A stretch of DNA of 64,000 bases from Collibacillus ludicampi (GCF_023705585.1 NZ_BOQE01000001.1:1129341-1193340); one strand, 5' to 3'; positions 8,253 through 17,184 are shown, numbered from the stretch's first letter. The notes: generated from the letters alone by a model not told the origin. Made by a program: numbers and translations.

Positions 8253-9362
8253 ATGTCGCGCATATTAATTTCTGGGTATTATGGATTCGACAACCTGGGT
8301 GACGACACGGTGCTCTTCGGCATTCTCTCCGGAATCCGGAAACGCCGGCCCGACGCAGAGATGGTTGTCCTGTCCAACCAACCCGACAGAACAAGAGAAT
8401 TATTTGGAATTCCCGCATATAACCGCTGGAACGCATTTGTCATCTTTCGCGAACTTCTTCGCTCCGACATGCTCGTGATGGGTGGAGGCACGCTGCTGCA
8501 GGATGTGACGAGTCCTCGCAGCATTCTCTATTACCTGGGGATTGTCGCTCTGGCAAAAGCGTTGCGAAAACCGGTCTTTTTCTATGCGCAAGGGGTTGGT
8601 CCCGTCACACAAAAACTTTCCAAACAGTTGATCCAGCGCGTTGTCAATCGGGTGGATATGATCACTGTACGCGATGACAAATCGCGAACCGATCTGCTTA
8701 CACTGGGAGTGACCAAGCCTCCGATCCATGTGACTGCAGATCCGGCTCTCGTCATCGATACGGAACAGTTCCCCAAAGATGACGGATGGAAGATCCTCTC
8801 CCGCTATGGATTGGAACCATCGACCTCGCATCGGAAACAACCCCTCGTTGGGGTTGCCGTGCGCAATTGGGCAACCGACCACCCCTATCTTCAAGTGCTG
8901 GCTCGCGTATGTGACGACTTGGTGCGCATGGGCTGGCGCGTTGTGTTTATACCCATGCAGTACCCTGGAGATGTAGGGGCGTCCAAACAAATCGCTGAAC
9001 ATATGAAAGAGGCTGCAACCCTTCTCGATGAACAATTCACATTCCGTGACATCTCGAGTATCATCGCGAACATGGACATGATCATCGGGATGCGTTTACA
9101 TTCGTTGATCTTGGCAGCTTTGTACGATGTCCCGTTCGTTCCACTCTCGTATGATCCGAAGATCGACCGATTTGTGCAGCGAGTCGGGATCGCGACAGGA
9201 CTTTCCGTCGATTCGGTTACATACGATCATCTGAAAACACGCGTGCAGCACTGTATCGACAACCTTGAAATGCTCAAACAGATCATGCATGAACACATGC
9301 AAGCACTCAAACTGGAAGCGGAGAAAAGCGGAGAATTGGCCGTTCAATTTTTACAATCGTAA
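8253..9362 (+). CDS. csaB: Polysaccharide pyruvyl transferase CsaB
   Basis: A 369-residue enzyme of the polysaccharide pyruvyl transferase family: ISGYYGFDNLGDD at the N-terminus, GGGTLLQDVTS, KPVFFYAQGVGP, TVRDDKSRTDL, and GMRLHSLILA. CsaB adds pyruvate ketal to secondary cell-wall polymer, which creates the docking site for SLH domains. The ATG at 8253 follows AGGAAGGG; upstream in-frame ATGs have no ribosome site and extend beyond the conserved start. The three SLH proteins at 27.5, 50 and 61 kb are the probable beneficiaries. A terminator follows the gene directly. Confidence 0.92.
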   Translation: MSRILISGYYGFDNLGDDTVLFGILSGIRKRRPDAEMVVLSNQPDRTRELFGIPAYNRWNAFVIFRELLRSDMLVMGGGTLLQDVTSPRSILYYLGIVALAKALRKPVFFYAQGVGPVTQKLSKQLIQRVVNRVDMITVRDDKSRTDLLTLGVTKPPIHVTADPALVIDTEQFPKDDGWKILSRYGLEPSTSHRKQPLVGVAVRNWATDHPYLQVLARVCDDLVRMGWRVVFIPMQYPGDVGASKQIAEHMKEAATLLDEQFTFRDISSIIANMDMIIGMRLHSLILAALYDVPFVPLSYDPKIDRFVQRVGIATGLSVDSVTYDHLKTRVQHCIDNLEMLKQIMHEHMQALKLEAEKSGELAVQFLQS

Positions 9363-9411
9363 AATCCCGTTTGCACAATCCATTTGATGGTTGTGACAAA
9401 CGGGATTTTTT
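9362..9411 (+). terminator. Terminator of csaB
   Basis: AAATCCCGTTTG pairs with CAAACGGGATTT across a 23-nt loop and runs into TTTTTTA, immediately after the csaB stop codon. Confidence 0.8.
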
Positions 9412-9422
9412 AATGTCTGGAA

Positions 9423-9524
9423 GCGAGACGATCTCCACGGAGCACGAACGCAAAGCATATGACCGCTGGACCTTCATCGAACCCAAGCGCAAAGCGATAC
9501 ATCCACCCAAGCACTAATTTTCAA
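9423..9524 (+). repeat. Half hairpin-repeat (R arms only)
   Basis: Two R arms follow each other: the type-I arm (9423-9461, GCGAGACGATCTCC, then CACGAACGCAAAGCATATG) and the type-II arm (about 9470-9508, CCTTCATCGAACCCAAGCGC) with its flank AAGCACTAATTTTCAA. This is the right half of a nested unit like that at 62.4 kb; the tail and all L arms are absent. The rest of the 9363-9741 gap is AT-rich with no other feature. Confidence 0.8.
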
Positions 9525-9741
9525 GTAAGCCTTCAATGTCCCATGCAGTGCAGATATTGAGATGAGCCTCTTTGCGCTCACATAATAAAATTTCTAATCA
9601 TCCGTTTTATTTGATGATTCTACCTTTTTATTCGGCGATTGCAGTATGATTTAATCTTTTTTAATCTTTTCTATCTTTCTATCCAATCTTATAATAATTA
9701 GTATGAACTTGCAGTGATGATAGAAAGAGGGTTTCGCTCTT

Positions 9742-10596
9742 ATGAACAAACCGGTCGGCTTATTCTCGGCAATTTTGATCACGTTTCTACTCGCAGGTTG
9801 TGGCGTCCATTCGACTGTAAGCCCTACAGTTGAGCCGCCGTCACCATCCATTCAGGCGGAACCTCTTGATGTTCACAAAGCAAAACCCATGCCGGAAATG
9901 TCTCAACATCCACAAGAGGACGCTGACATTCCGCGCACATATCACGGACCTGTCCCGATCTTAATGTATCATTCGATTCACTCAGACCCTAAAAATACGT
10001 TGATGGTCTCACCCGATACATTCGAAGCGGAAATGCAACATCTTAAAGATACCGGCTATCATGCAATCACATTCAAAGACTTGGAAGACTGGAAGGAAGG
10101 TAGACCTCTCCCCAGCAAACCCATCATAATCACATTTGATGACGGGTATAAAGATAACTATACAGTTGCCTTTCCGGTTCTGAAAAGATTGGGTCTGAAA
10201 GCGACGATCTTTGTTGTCTCCGGTTTTGTGGGGGGCAAAAACAATCTCTCATGGGATGAAATCAAGGAAATGCAACAATCCGGTGTCATCGAAATCGGTG
10301 CTCATACGGTTTCTCATTTGGATCTGACAAAGCTTTCGGAAAAACAAAAATGGGAAGAAATTCACGGATCGAAAGTAGCGATCGAGGAGCAGATTGGTTG
10401 TCCCGTGATCGCCTTCGCTTATCCTGCAGGCCGCTATGACGACGCGACAGTGAAGGAAACAGAGAAAGCGGGATTTGAGTTTGCCGTCACAACCAGAAAC
10501 GGACTCGCCACTCCCCAGCAAGGGTTACTCACACTGCATCGCATCCGTGTTCCCGGCAATGAATCCGCTGAAGCTTTTGCAAAAGAGTTTCCATGA
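9742..10596 (+). CDS. Lipoprotein polysaccharide deacetylase (NodB domain)
   Basis: A 284-residue secreted lipoprotein. The signal peptide ends in the lipobox LLAGC (lipidated C20), then comes a Pro-rich linker (to about 65) and a NodB/CE4 deacetylase domain. Catalytic features are visible: TFDDGY at 131-136 with the Asp pair, the metal-binding HTVSH at 188-192, and the AYPAGRYD motif. The family removes N-acetyl groups from peptidoglycan or wall polysaccharide. AGAGGG precedes the ATG. A terminator follows. It stands alone between two repeat units, facing the secreted metallopeptidase gene. Confidence 0.92.
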   Translation: MNKPVGLFSAILITFLLAGCGVHSTVSPTVEPPSPSIQAEPLDVHKAKPMPEMSQHPQEDADIPRTYHGPVPILMYHSIHSDPKNTLMVSPDTFEAEMQHLKDTGYHAITFKDLEDWKEGRPLPSKPIIITFDDGYKDNYTVAFPVLKRLGLKATIFVVSGFVGGKNNLSWDEIKEMQQSGVIEIGAHTVSHLDLTKLSEKQKWEEIHGSKVAIEEQIGCPVIAFAYPAGRYDDATVKETEKAGFEFAVTTRNGLATPQQGLLTLHRIRVPGNESAEAFAKEFP

Positions 10597-10628
10597 AGAT
10601 GATCAAACCTTCTTGTTTGATATTTTGC

Positions 10629-10663
10629 AAGACCGTGAGCTCTGTGAGCCCATGGTCTTTTTT
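10629..10663 (+). terminator. Terminator of the deacetylase gene
   Basis: AAGACC pairs with GGTCTT around an inner stem, followed by a run of T, 33 bp after the stop codon. Confidence 0.65.
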
Positions 10664-10675
10664 CAAGAATAGGCC

Positions 10676-10830
10676 CGTTGCGCCAACAGAGGATAAAAAA
10701 ATGCCTTTGAACGGGCGTGACGCTTCGCGTGAGACAGAGACTTTGGAGATCGTCTCGCAACAACTAAACATATTACAAGCGAGACGCCCTCCGCGGAGCG
10801 CGAACGCAAGATACGCCCGTTTAAAGGCAT
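10676..10830 (+). repeat. Hairpin repeat unit C (single, type I)
   Basis: A degenerate tail (about 10676-10700), L arm (10701-10758), 20-nt loop and R arm (10779-10830). The base of the stem is longer than in other copies (ATGCCTTTGAACGGGCGT / ACGCCCGTTTAAAGGCAT), while tip and internal bubble follow the family pattern. It lies between convergent genes and ends three bases before the stop codon of the metallopeptidase gene. Confidence 0.8.
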
Positions 10831-10833
10831 GAT

Positions 10834-12144
10834 TCAAGAAAGTGTATCGATTTCCAATAGAGTAATTCCCAGATGATGATCCGTCAGCGGATAATCGGTC
10901 GAACCATCCGTATACGTCGTCCACGCATTCAGCAAGAAATAATCACCATACGCCGACTCGATCGCGAACCCGCCATTTTGTATCGTTTTTCCCGATAAAC
11001 GATCATGAAGCGGCTTTATGCCGATAAAAACCACATCCGGATCGGGCGTGCCCGGAGCAGGCACTCGTTCGCCCTGCGGAAGTCCTGTGATCCGTCCGGA
11101 TGGATCGATGATCGCAGTATACGTTCCGGCAGGCAGTCGATAACGGGTCCAGTAACTTTGCCCTTTGCCCATCAGTGCGAAGTAACCGGAAAAATTTGCT
11201 TCTACACGGAACTTGATACGTACCCCTTTATCCGTCCGCTTCATAAACCGGTTCATATCTTTAATAAATCGCTTCTCAAAAGCTTCCTCATTTTCTCCGA
11301 ACGCATGCAAAAACGGATCTTTTTCCCCGTTTTTCACATAGGAGAGATACTTATGAAAGGATGCTTCCCCGTAGCGTCTGATTAAGGAATCAACAGCAAA
11401 GTAATCCTGAATTTCTACATTATAAGAAACCTTTTCCGTAATTGTATCCATAGGATCGCTGATCAACGGAATCCATTGGTTCTTTGCTAAAGCATCCAAG
11501 ACGGAATAGCGCAACTCTTTCGTTTCATTATCTGTGAGCAATTGTGAACGGCCCGAAGCTTCCGCCTGCAAACCCAAACGCCAGGCGATTCCTTCATTGA
11601 TCCAACTGGGCATCTCCTTCGATACTCCGTATTGATTCAAAGCGACATGTGTCAGCTCGTGCTGCAACACGTTTGCTAATAATCCGTCGCCAGGGTTACG
11701 GCTTAATACGATGACGATATCATTTTCTGCCGTCACACCATTGCTTTTCTCCGCGATCGCTTCGATCTCGTCCTGGGGAAATTGCAATCGCTTCAACGTG
11801 TCACGATAGGCGTTGAGATCGGACGCCACATACAGATGGACAGGCTGAGTCAAGCGGATCCCCAGTTCGCGTTCAATCCGTCCCGGCATATCATTTTGCT
11901 GAATCATTTGCCTGATATGGTTCAATGTGTCTTGTTTGACCTGTTGGTCAAACGTTTTCACTTGAATCTGAACCGATGATGAGGGTAGGAGTAGCGAATT
12001 CAGGGGAACGGCTAATGAAAACGTCTTACCATGTGATCCGCCAGGAACGTTTGTACCGGCCGCCCAAGCGCTTCCGGTGGTACCTGCCATCACCGTAATC
12101 AGCGACAACCCAACGATCGTGGTGCTCCATTTTTTCTTTTTCAT
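10834..12144 (-). CDS. Secreted zinc metallopeptidase, MA-like
   Basis: A 436-residue exported protein. A signal peptide (about 1-29, ending AWAAG) precedes a gluzincin-type domain with the zinc motif HELTH at 162-166 and the third ligand region PSWINEGIAWRLG (E184). The C-terminal 150 residues form a beta-rich domain of unknown role with no membrane segment. Family members of the peptidase-MA type act outside the membrane, but the substrate is not predictable. AGGAGAGG-like bases precede the ATG. It sits next to the flippase gene on the same strand, 72 bp downstream, which may be only proximity. Confidence 0.82.
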   Translation of the reverse strand: MKKKKWSTTIVGLSLITVMAGTTGSAWAAGTNVPGGSHGKTFSLAVPLNSLLLPSSSVQIQVKTFDQQVKQDTLNHIRQMIQQNDMPGRIERELGIRLTQPVHLYVASDLNAYRDTLKRLQFPQDEIEAIAEKSNGVTAENDIVIVLSRNPGDGLLANVLQHELTHVALNQYGVSKEMPSWINEGIAWRLGLQAEASGRSQLLTDNETKELRYSVLDALAKNQWIPLISDPMDTITEKVSYNVEIQDYFAVDSLIRRYGEASFHKYLSYVKNGEKDPFLHAFGENEEAFEKRFIKDMNRFMKRTDKGVRIKFRVEANFSGYFALMGKGQSYWTRYRLPAGTYTAIIDPSGRITGLPQGERVPAPGTPDPDVVFIGIKPLHDRLSGKTIQNGGFAIESAYGDYFLLNAWTTYTDGSTDYPLTDHHLGITLLEIDTLS

Positions 12145-12216
12145 AGGTATCCTCTCCCATCTTCATCGTAACAGCTGAGAGAGGATTGTTTCAATATAAA
12201 AAATGCGACAGATCTT

Positions 12217-13842
12217 TCATCCTCGTGTCGAACGAACGGCAACACGATCCAAGATCCGGAGCAGATATTTACCGAAGAAAGGAATATAGCCGACTTCTTT
12301 GCGTTCAAGCCCACCGAGCATGAGCAGTGCCGCCATGTAGATCGCGAATCCCACCGGAAGTACGAGGAACAACACTACGGTAGAAAGAATCCGCTCGTTC
12401 GGAATGATCCCGACCAACAGAGAATGGACACCTTGACGCGTGAACCAAAGCGCGAGACCCATGATGGCGGAAGTGATCACGGGCCGTACGAGAAGCACAC
12501 CCAGATGCAAACGAACTTTTGTATATTTCAACACGGCGCGCACATTCAAACCCGATGAAATCAAGTATGCGATCACCGTAGCATAAGCGGCGCCGATAAT
12601 CCCGAAACGGGGGACGAGAAAAATATTGAACAGAAGTTTGCAGAATGTCCCGAACATCATATTGCCTACAGGCAGATAAAACTTTCCAATCCCCTGCAGG
12701 ATATATGTAGTGACCAATTCATACGCGGCAAAAACGCTCATCAATGCGACGGATGCGACAACGGGAGCCCCTTGCGCGTCTTTAAACAACATGATGTTGA
12801 TCTCGGTGGGCAAAGCGATCAAAATGGCCGCAGCCGGCAATGTAATCAGCGCGTTCAAACGGAAGGAAATCTGCACGCGCTCCTGCAGCAACTTCTCATT
12901 CTTTAAGGTGATCGCTTCCGTAATCGCCGGCATGAGCGACAAACCCATCGCCGTAGCAAAAGACAGGGGCAACTGAATGAGACGCAAGGCACGTCCCGTA
13001 AAGATCCCAAATTGTTCAGTCGCTTCGTCGATCGGCATCCCGGCTACATGCAACAGATTCGTAATCGTGAAGGAATCGACACTGCTGGAAATCGGCAAAA
13101 CCAACGCTCCAAGCGAGATTGGAAGAGCATATTTCGACAGGTTTTTCACAACCGTCCACGAATCGAGCGCCACCTGCCCGGTCATTCGCGGCTCATAGCT
13201 TCTGCGCAACCGGCGCACATGGATATAGAGATAGATCAGACTGGCCAGAGCCCCTATCGCTCCTCCGAATGTCGCCGCGGCGGCCCCTTCTTTTGCCGTG
13301 TACCCGAGATGCAACACCCACCATGTGCCAAAAACGATGAAACCTACACGGACAAACTGTTCCACCACTTGCGAGTTGCCGGATGCCTTCATATGATGAT
13401 TGCCCTGCATAAAACCGCGCATGGCGGACAATGGCGGTACGATCAGGAGCGCAAAAGCGATCGCCCTCATAGCAAGCGTGGCGTTCACATTCCCATCCCA
13501 TTTGGCTAAATATGGTGACAACAGATACATCAGCAGGAACGTGACGATACCTGTAATGATCATCAAGCGGCTGGCAGCCCGATAGATCTGGTCCGCTCCG
13601 TCAAAATCGGAGAGGGCCACGCGCTCGGCGACCGATTTGGACATCGCGAGCGGAAAGCCTGCCGTCGAGAGGATCAACATGGTCGTATAGACGGGATAGG
13701 CAAACTGATAAAGACCGATCCCGTAGTCACCGATCATGTTCTGCAGCGGAACCACGTACACAACACCGAGTATCTTGGATATCAGCCCGGCAAGCGCCAG
13801 TGAAAACGCTCCCCGGACAAAAGTTTGGCTCTTTCCTGACAT
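12217..13842 (-). CDS. MurJ/SpoVB-type polysaccharide flippase (MOP family)
   Basis: A 541-residue integral membrane protein with about 14 predicted helices. The N-terminus (RGAFSLALAGLISKILG) and the repeated polar positions in the helices match the SpoVB/MurJ branch of the multidrug/oligosaccharidyl-lipid/polysaccharide exporter family. These proteins flip lipid-linked sugars such as lipid II across the membrane; SpoVB acts in spore cortex formation. AAGGAGG precedes the ATG. The neighbours are other envelope genes. I cannot separate a SpoVB role from a vegetative lipid II or wall-polymer flippase. Confidence 0.88.
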   Translation of the reverse strand: MSGKSQTFVRGAFSLALAGLISKILGVVYVVPLQNMIGDYGIGLYQFAYPVYTTMLILSTAGFPLAMSKSVAERVALSDFDGADQIYRAASRLMIITGIVTFLLMYLLSPYLAKWDGNVNATLAMRAIAFALLIVPPLSAMRGFMQGNHHMKASGNSQVVEQFVRVGFIVFGTWWVLHLGYTAKEGAAAATFGGAIGALASLIYLYIHVRRLRRSYEPRMTGQVALDSWTVVKNLSKYALPISLGALVLPISSSVDSFTITNLLHVAGMPIDEATEQFGIFTGRALRLIQLPLSFATAMGLSLMPAITEAITLKNEKLLQERVQISFRLNALITLPAAAILIALPTEINIMLFKDAQGAPVVASVALMSVFAAYELVTTYILQGIGKFYLPVGNMMFGTFCKLLFNIFLVPRFGIIGAAYATVIAYLISSGLNVRAVLKYTKVRLHLGVLLVRPVITSAIMGLALWFTRQGVHSLLVGIIPNERILSTVVLFLVLPVGFAIYMAALLMLGGLERKEVGYIPFFGKYLLRILDRVAVRSTRG

Positions 13843-14084
13843 AAGTCCTCCTTAAAACAAGCATGACCTTATCCTACTATACTACAAAAGGGGAATGCTC
13901 TCTAGTTTAGATAATGAGTTAGGTATATGCATTCGCTCTTCCGTGTTTAACTTCAGGTAAAACTATCCCGACTTGCTGACTCCCAACGTTTTTAAAACCA
14001 TTATCGAACACGTACTGAATCCCAATTTGAAAAAATAATAAAAAAATATTGATAGAATCCGCGATCATATTATTATCTAAAATA
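13843..14084. other. AT-rich intergenic stretch
   Basis: Between the flippase gene and the palindrome at 14085 I see no supported gene, hairpin terminator or repeat unit. Confidence 0.5.
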
Positions 14085-14104
14085 GATACTAACCGGTTAG
14101 TATC
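14085..14104. promoter_or_regulatory. 20-bp perfect palindrome, operator-like
   Basis: GATACTAACCGGTTAGTATC is its own reverse complement over 20 bases. The form ACTAACCGGTTAGT resembles operators bound by TetR-family repressors. No TetR gene lies in the window, and the nearest downstream sequence is a decayed coding remnant. Confidence 0.45.
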
Positions 14105-14121
14105 GATATTTTGAATGAGTA

Positions 14122-14235
14122 TTTTCCAAATTCTTTTCGTGGGCGGGCGTTGATATTGATGCAGACGGAGGTTCTATCGTCTTTCCAGATGATATCTACA
14201 ATTCTCCACATACCGCTCAAAGCTGGAGGGGCTAA
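14122..14235 (+). pseudogene. C-terminal remnant of an unidentified gene
   Basis: An open frame after a TGA encodes about 35 residues (including WAGVDIDADGGS and FPDDIYNSPHTAQSW) and ends in a TAA that sits inside the loop of the following terminator, as a real gene end would. No start or upstream part is present. I do not recognise the family. Confidence 0.4.
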
Positions 14236-14251
14236 AGAGCCCCTTTTTTTG
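14228..14251 (+). terminator. Intrinsic terminator
   Basis: GGGGCT / AGCCCC with an AAAG loop followed by seven T. It ends the remnant just upstream and stands only 16 bp before the next start codon. Confidence 0.75.
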
Positions 14252-14266
14252 TGAAGGAGGTACGTT

Positions 14267-15333
14267 ATGTCCGCGAAAAAGTACACTCTCATATTCTTTT
14301 TATTCGCACTTATGATTCTTTCGGGATGTTCTAATCATAAGATGCAACTAGATTCTTCGAATCTTCTGATAAGCGATACTCATAACTTAGAAATTGTGAA
14401 CTTGAACAATAATAATGATCGCATGGTTTCCAATGGTATTTTCCTACAAAATTTGTATTATGATGCCTTCAATAAAAAATAGTTTCTCCTGGTATGTCTT
14501 CAGAAAAACCGTTTTTCGGTTTACTATTTTTAACAAATGATCATTCGTTCGAATCAAAAAGTACAAAACCGTTTGTTCCTGTTCATTTGTATGCATACCG
14601 GAATATCTACTTTATGGACTCCGCACAAATTTTACACGATGAGAATATGCAAGTAACAGCACTAGGTTTTTATGACGTCCAAGCGCAAAATATCGTATCT
14701 ACCATTCATATTCCAGGTGTCGTACAGGATATAACAGGGAGTGGAAACAAAGCTTTTGTATCAAGTTATTACCCTCCACAAGTGGCGATAGAAGACAAAC
14801 TTCCAGAAAAGAAGTCAAACATTTACGAAGTTGACCTGGATACGAAAGCAATAAGACCCATTTTTAAAGAGGATCAAAAATATGTTCCGCTTAGGATCAT
14901 TTCCGGGGGGCCATACATCTACGGAATCTTTCAAGGTGAAAGTGCCGATTTTTTACCTAAAGACGCTCCTAAAAATATACTCGTGAAAATTGACCCAAAA
15001 ACAGGTACCCTTTTAAATCAGGTTAAACTCCTCCCATATGCTAAGGATTTAGTCCTCTCTTCAGATGGGAGAAATATCTTTGTAACGCATTTCGAAAAAT
15101 TAGCGAGTGCGACTCCAATCTCTGTTCCAATCAGCCGAGTCAGCACCGAAACATTTGATGTAAAGGAAGTTACGGGTAATTTTCGAGCGTGCTCAATTGT
15201 ATCCATGAATGGAAAGATATATGTAGGGGATGAACTCAATCAACAACTTACTGTCATCGATGAACAAACTTTACGGATCGAAAAGACCATACCGGTTAAG
15301 CTTAGTGCTATCTATTTATCGAAAACGGAATAA
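14267..15333 (+). pseudogene. Beta-propeller-like lipoprotein, split by a frameshift
   Basis: Two adjacent frames look like one gene. The first (14267-14482) has a strong AAGGAGG site, a signal peptide with lipobox LSGC, and 71 residues. The second (open from 14476, first ATG 14494, ending 15333) continues with 279 residues of repeated beta strands and patterns such as DLDTKAIRP, KIDPKTGTLLNQV and VIDEQTLRIEKTI, typical of YVTN/WD-like propellers. The join lies at a run of six A (14474-14479) just before a TAG; one extra A would fuse the frames into a protein of about 355 residues. A true mutation, sequencing error or slippage at the A run are all possible. Function unknown. Confidence 0.7.
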
Positions 15334-15523
15334 AAGACGCCGCGAACCCTTACACCCTTCAAAATCGGATCGCCATATGTTGTGGACCAATCACCGACTG
15401 GGTGTAATATTGAGTACGACGGCTCAGCAGCACGAAAGGAAAAACTACCGAAGTTTAACATCAAATACTAAGATCGCTTGAACGGCTTTTTGGTATTTAT
15501 GCGGAATGCGTCCCAAAAGAAAA

Positions 15524-15567
15524 AACGCCTGATTCTCTCAGGCGTTACAGCGTGTAGACCAAGTACC
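15524..15567. repeat. Hairpin plus conserved 20-bp motif, copy 1
   Basis: AACGCCTGA / TCAGGCGTT forms a 9-bp stem, followed at once by CAGCGTGTAGACCAAGTACC. Nearly the same motif follows a different hairpin at 40020-40068. It may be the end of an insertion element. The stretch 15334-15520 contains no gene I can support. Confidence 0.45.
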
Positions 15568-15618
15568 TGTGGTTCCCATGTTCTACAAGCTGAAATCATG
15601 TACATTCTTGTTTTTTCA

Positions 15619-16905
15619 TTACAAATATAGCCCTTTCATTTTTAAGCTTTCCTCCATTGCACGGGTCGCTTGCAACATCGCTGTATTGGCCGCTGCAAGA
15701 TCGCCCTGTGACTGATAGATGTGGCTGAGTCGGGTATGGACATGAATCAGTTCCGAATAGAGGTTCTCTTTCTCGAAACGGGCAGCCGCTTGTGATAATG
15801 ACGCAACGGCCAATTCGGCCGATTTCATCTCCCATGCCACCCTCCCGAAAATTTCTAGGGAAACCGCTTTGAGGCTGCTCTGCTCCGGAATCATCGCCAA
15901 TCCGCGCTGACAGTATTCCATGGCCTGCTCGTAATCCCCCATGAAGGAATACAATTCGCCCATCCGTACATAGACGTAGCCCATCTGCTCATCATTTTCC
16001 TGCTCTTGATAGTCTTCCAGAACCTCCTGGTAGACTCTCTTCGCTTCCTCGTAATCCCCAAGCCTGCTTAGATAGATGCCGAGTTTCGTTTTACATTCGC
16101 CTACATTGGTCACGCGATGGTCGCTCTTGTACATGGTAATCGCGGAACGCGTGTAATCGGACGCTTTACGGAAATCCTCCAGCTTTCCGAACATGTCCCC
16201 CAGTCCCTCATAGGCCTTTCCGATTTCGAACAGTTCAGTCGTTCCTTGAAGTGCTGTGAGAGCATCTTCATAATATTCAATCGCATCTTCATACGGGCCG
16301 AGATAAGCGGTCGCATCCGCCAGTTTTCGCAACACTTTGCCTTTTAAGGCGCGATCCGCCTCGTCGAGTCGTCTCGTTTCACGTAATGCCTGTAACAAAA
16401 AGTGTCGCGCAAGGATATAATCGTTCCGCTGGATTTTGCAATAAGCCAACTGATCCAACACTTGAACGACCAATCGCCGGTCTTTATCGAGCGATACTTC
16501 ACGATAGAGGGTCTCCAGTTGTTCGACCGCCTGCTCATAGTCTTCATTCTTCAAATATGCTTCCGCCAAATCGAACTTGACTTCGAATGACTGCATGCCA
16601 GGGGAATTCAACAGCTCTTTTAAGATTTCGATCGCTTTCTCATAATCCTGAGACTGCATCATCGCGCGTGCAAGCTTGTAACGGCTGTCCAGTTCCAATT
16701 TTTCCTGTATGTCATTCAGAAAATAGTCGATCGACACTTCCAAGCGCTTGGCAAGAGCTTCTAGCAGTTTGTACGAAGGATTCGCTTTGTCGGCTTCGAT
16801 CTGGCTGATCATGCTGGGAGTGACCAATCCTTCAGCCAAATCCGTTTGTGTGTACCCTTTCTTAATGCGCAGATCTCTGATTTTCATGCCTAACGTTTTC
16901 GCCAA
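15619..16905 (-). CDS. XRE-type HTH regulator with TPR repeats (paralogue)
   Basis: A 428-residue regulator with the same plan as the gene at 3084: HTH at about 6-60 (KIRDLRIKKGYTQTDLAEG, then SMISQIEADKANPSY) followed by TPR hairpins to the end. I propose the TTG at 16905 as start: AAAGGCGG lies about 9 nt upstream and the product then aligns without gap to residue 1 of the paralogue (MAKTLGMKIR against MSAHIGEKIR). Longer in-frame starts at 16953 or 16914 are possible. It is alone on its strand. Partner, ligand and targets are unknown; the HTH-TPR plan is also seen in RRNPP regulators. Confidence 0.87.
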   Translation of the reverse strand: MAKTLGMKIRDLRIKKGYTQTDLAEGLVTPSMISQIEADKANPSYKLLEALAKRLEVSIDYFLNDIQEKLELDSRYKLARAMMQSQDYEKAIEILKELLNSPGMQSFEVKFDLAEAYLKNEDYEQAVEQLETLYREVSLDKDRRLVVQVLDQLAYCKIQRNDYILARHFLLQALRETRRLDEADRALKGKVLRKLADATAYLGPYEDAIEYYEDALTALQGTTELFEIGKAYEGLGDMFGKLEDFRKASDYTRSAITMYKSDHRVTNVGECKTKLGIYLSRLGDYEEAKRVYQEVLEDYQEQENDEQMGYVYVRMGELYSFMGDYEQAMEYCQRGLAMIPEQSSLKAVSLEIFGRVAWEMKSAELAVASLSQAAARFEKENLYSELIHVHTRLSHIYQSQGDLAAANTAMLQATRAMEESLKMKGLYL

Positions 16906-17059
16906 CTTGCTCACCCGCCTTTTTCGAAATCTTCTATACATATATTGTATCATTCTTTCAGAAAAATGGAAGTTATTTTTGATAGATGATGCTTAATTTT
17001 CTTTAAAGTTATTTTATTTATGCAAGGTCAATATCTTCTTAAAAACGGCTTCTTGGGAC

Positions 17060-17088
17060 AAAAAAAGACGTGATCATAGCGATCACGC
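17060..17088 (-). terminator. Terminator of the acetyltransferase gene
   Basis: On the minus strand CGTGATC / GATCACG with a short loop is followed by TCTTTTTTT. It lies about 100 bp beyond the stop of the gene at 17185. Confidence 0.7.
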
Positions 17089-17184
17089 GGAGGCCAATGA
17101 GGGATATGGTGATAGGTGTATTCTCATGATAAACCATATTTGCGGAAAAAGTATGGAAAAGCAACTTTCACGAGGCTCTTCCTT

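Noticed and set aside
14474-14482. Programmed ribosomal frameshift in the split lipoprotein gene
   Set aside because: There is no complete X-XXY-YYZ slippery heptamer and no clear downstream structure; a mutation or sequencing error is simpler, so it stays only a possibility.
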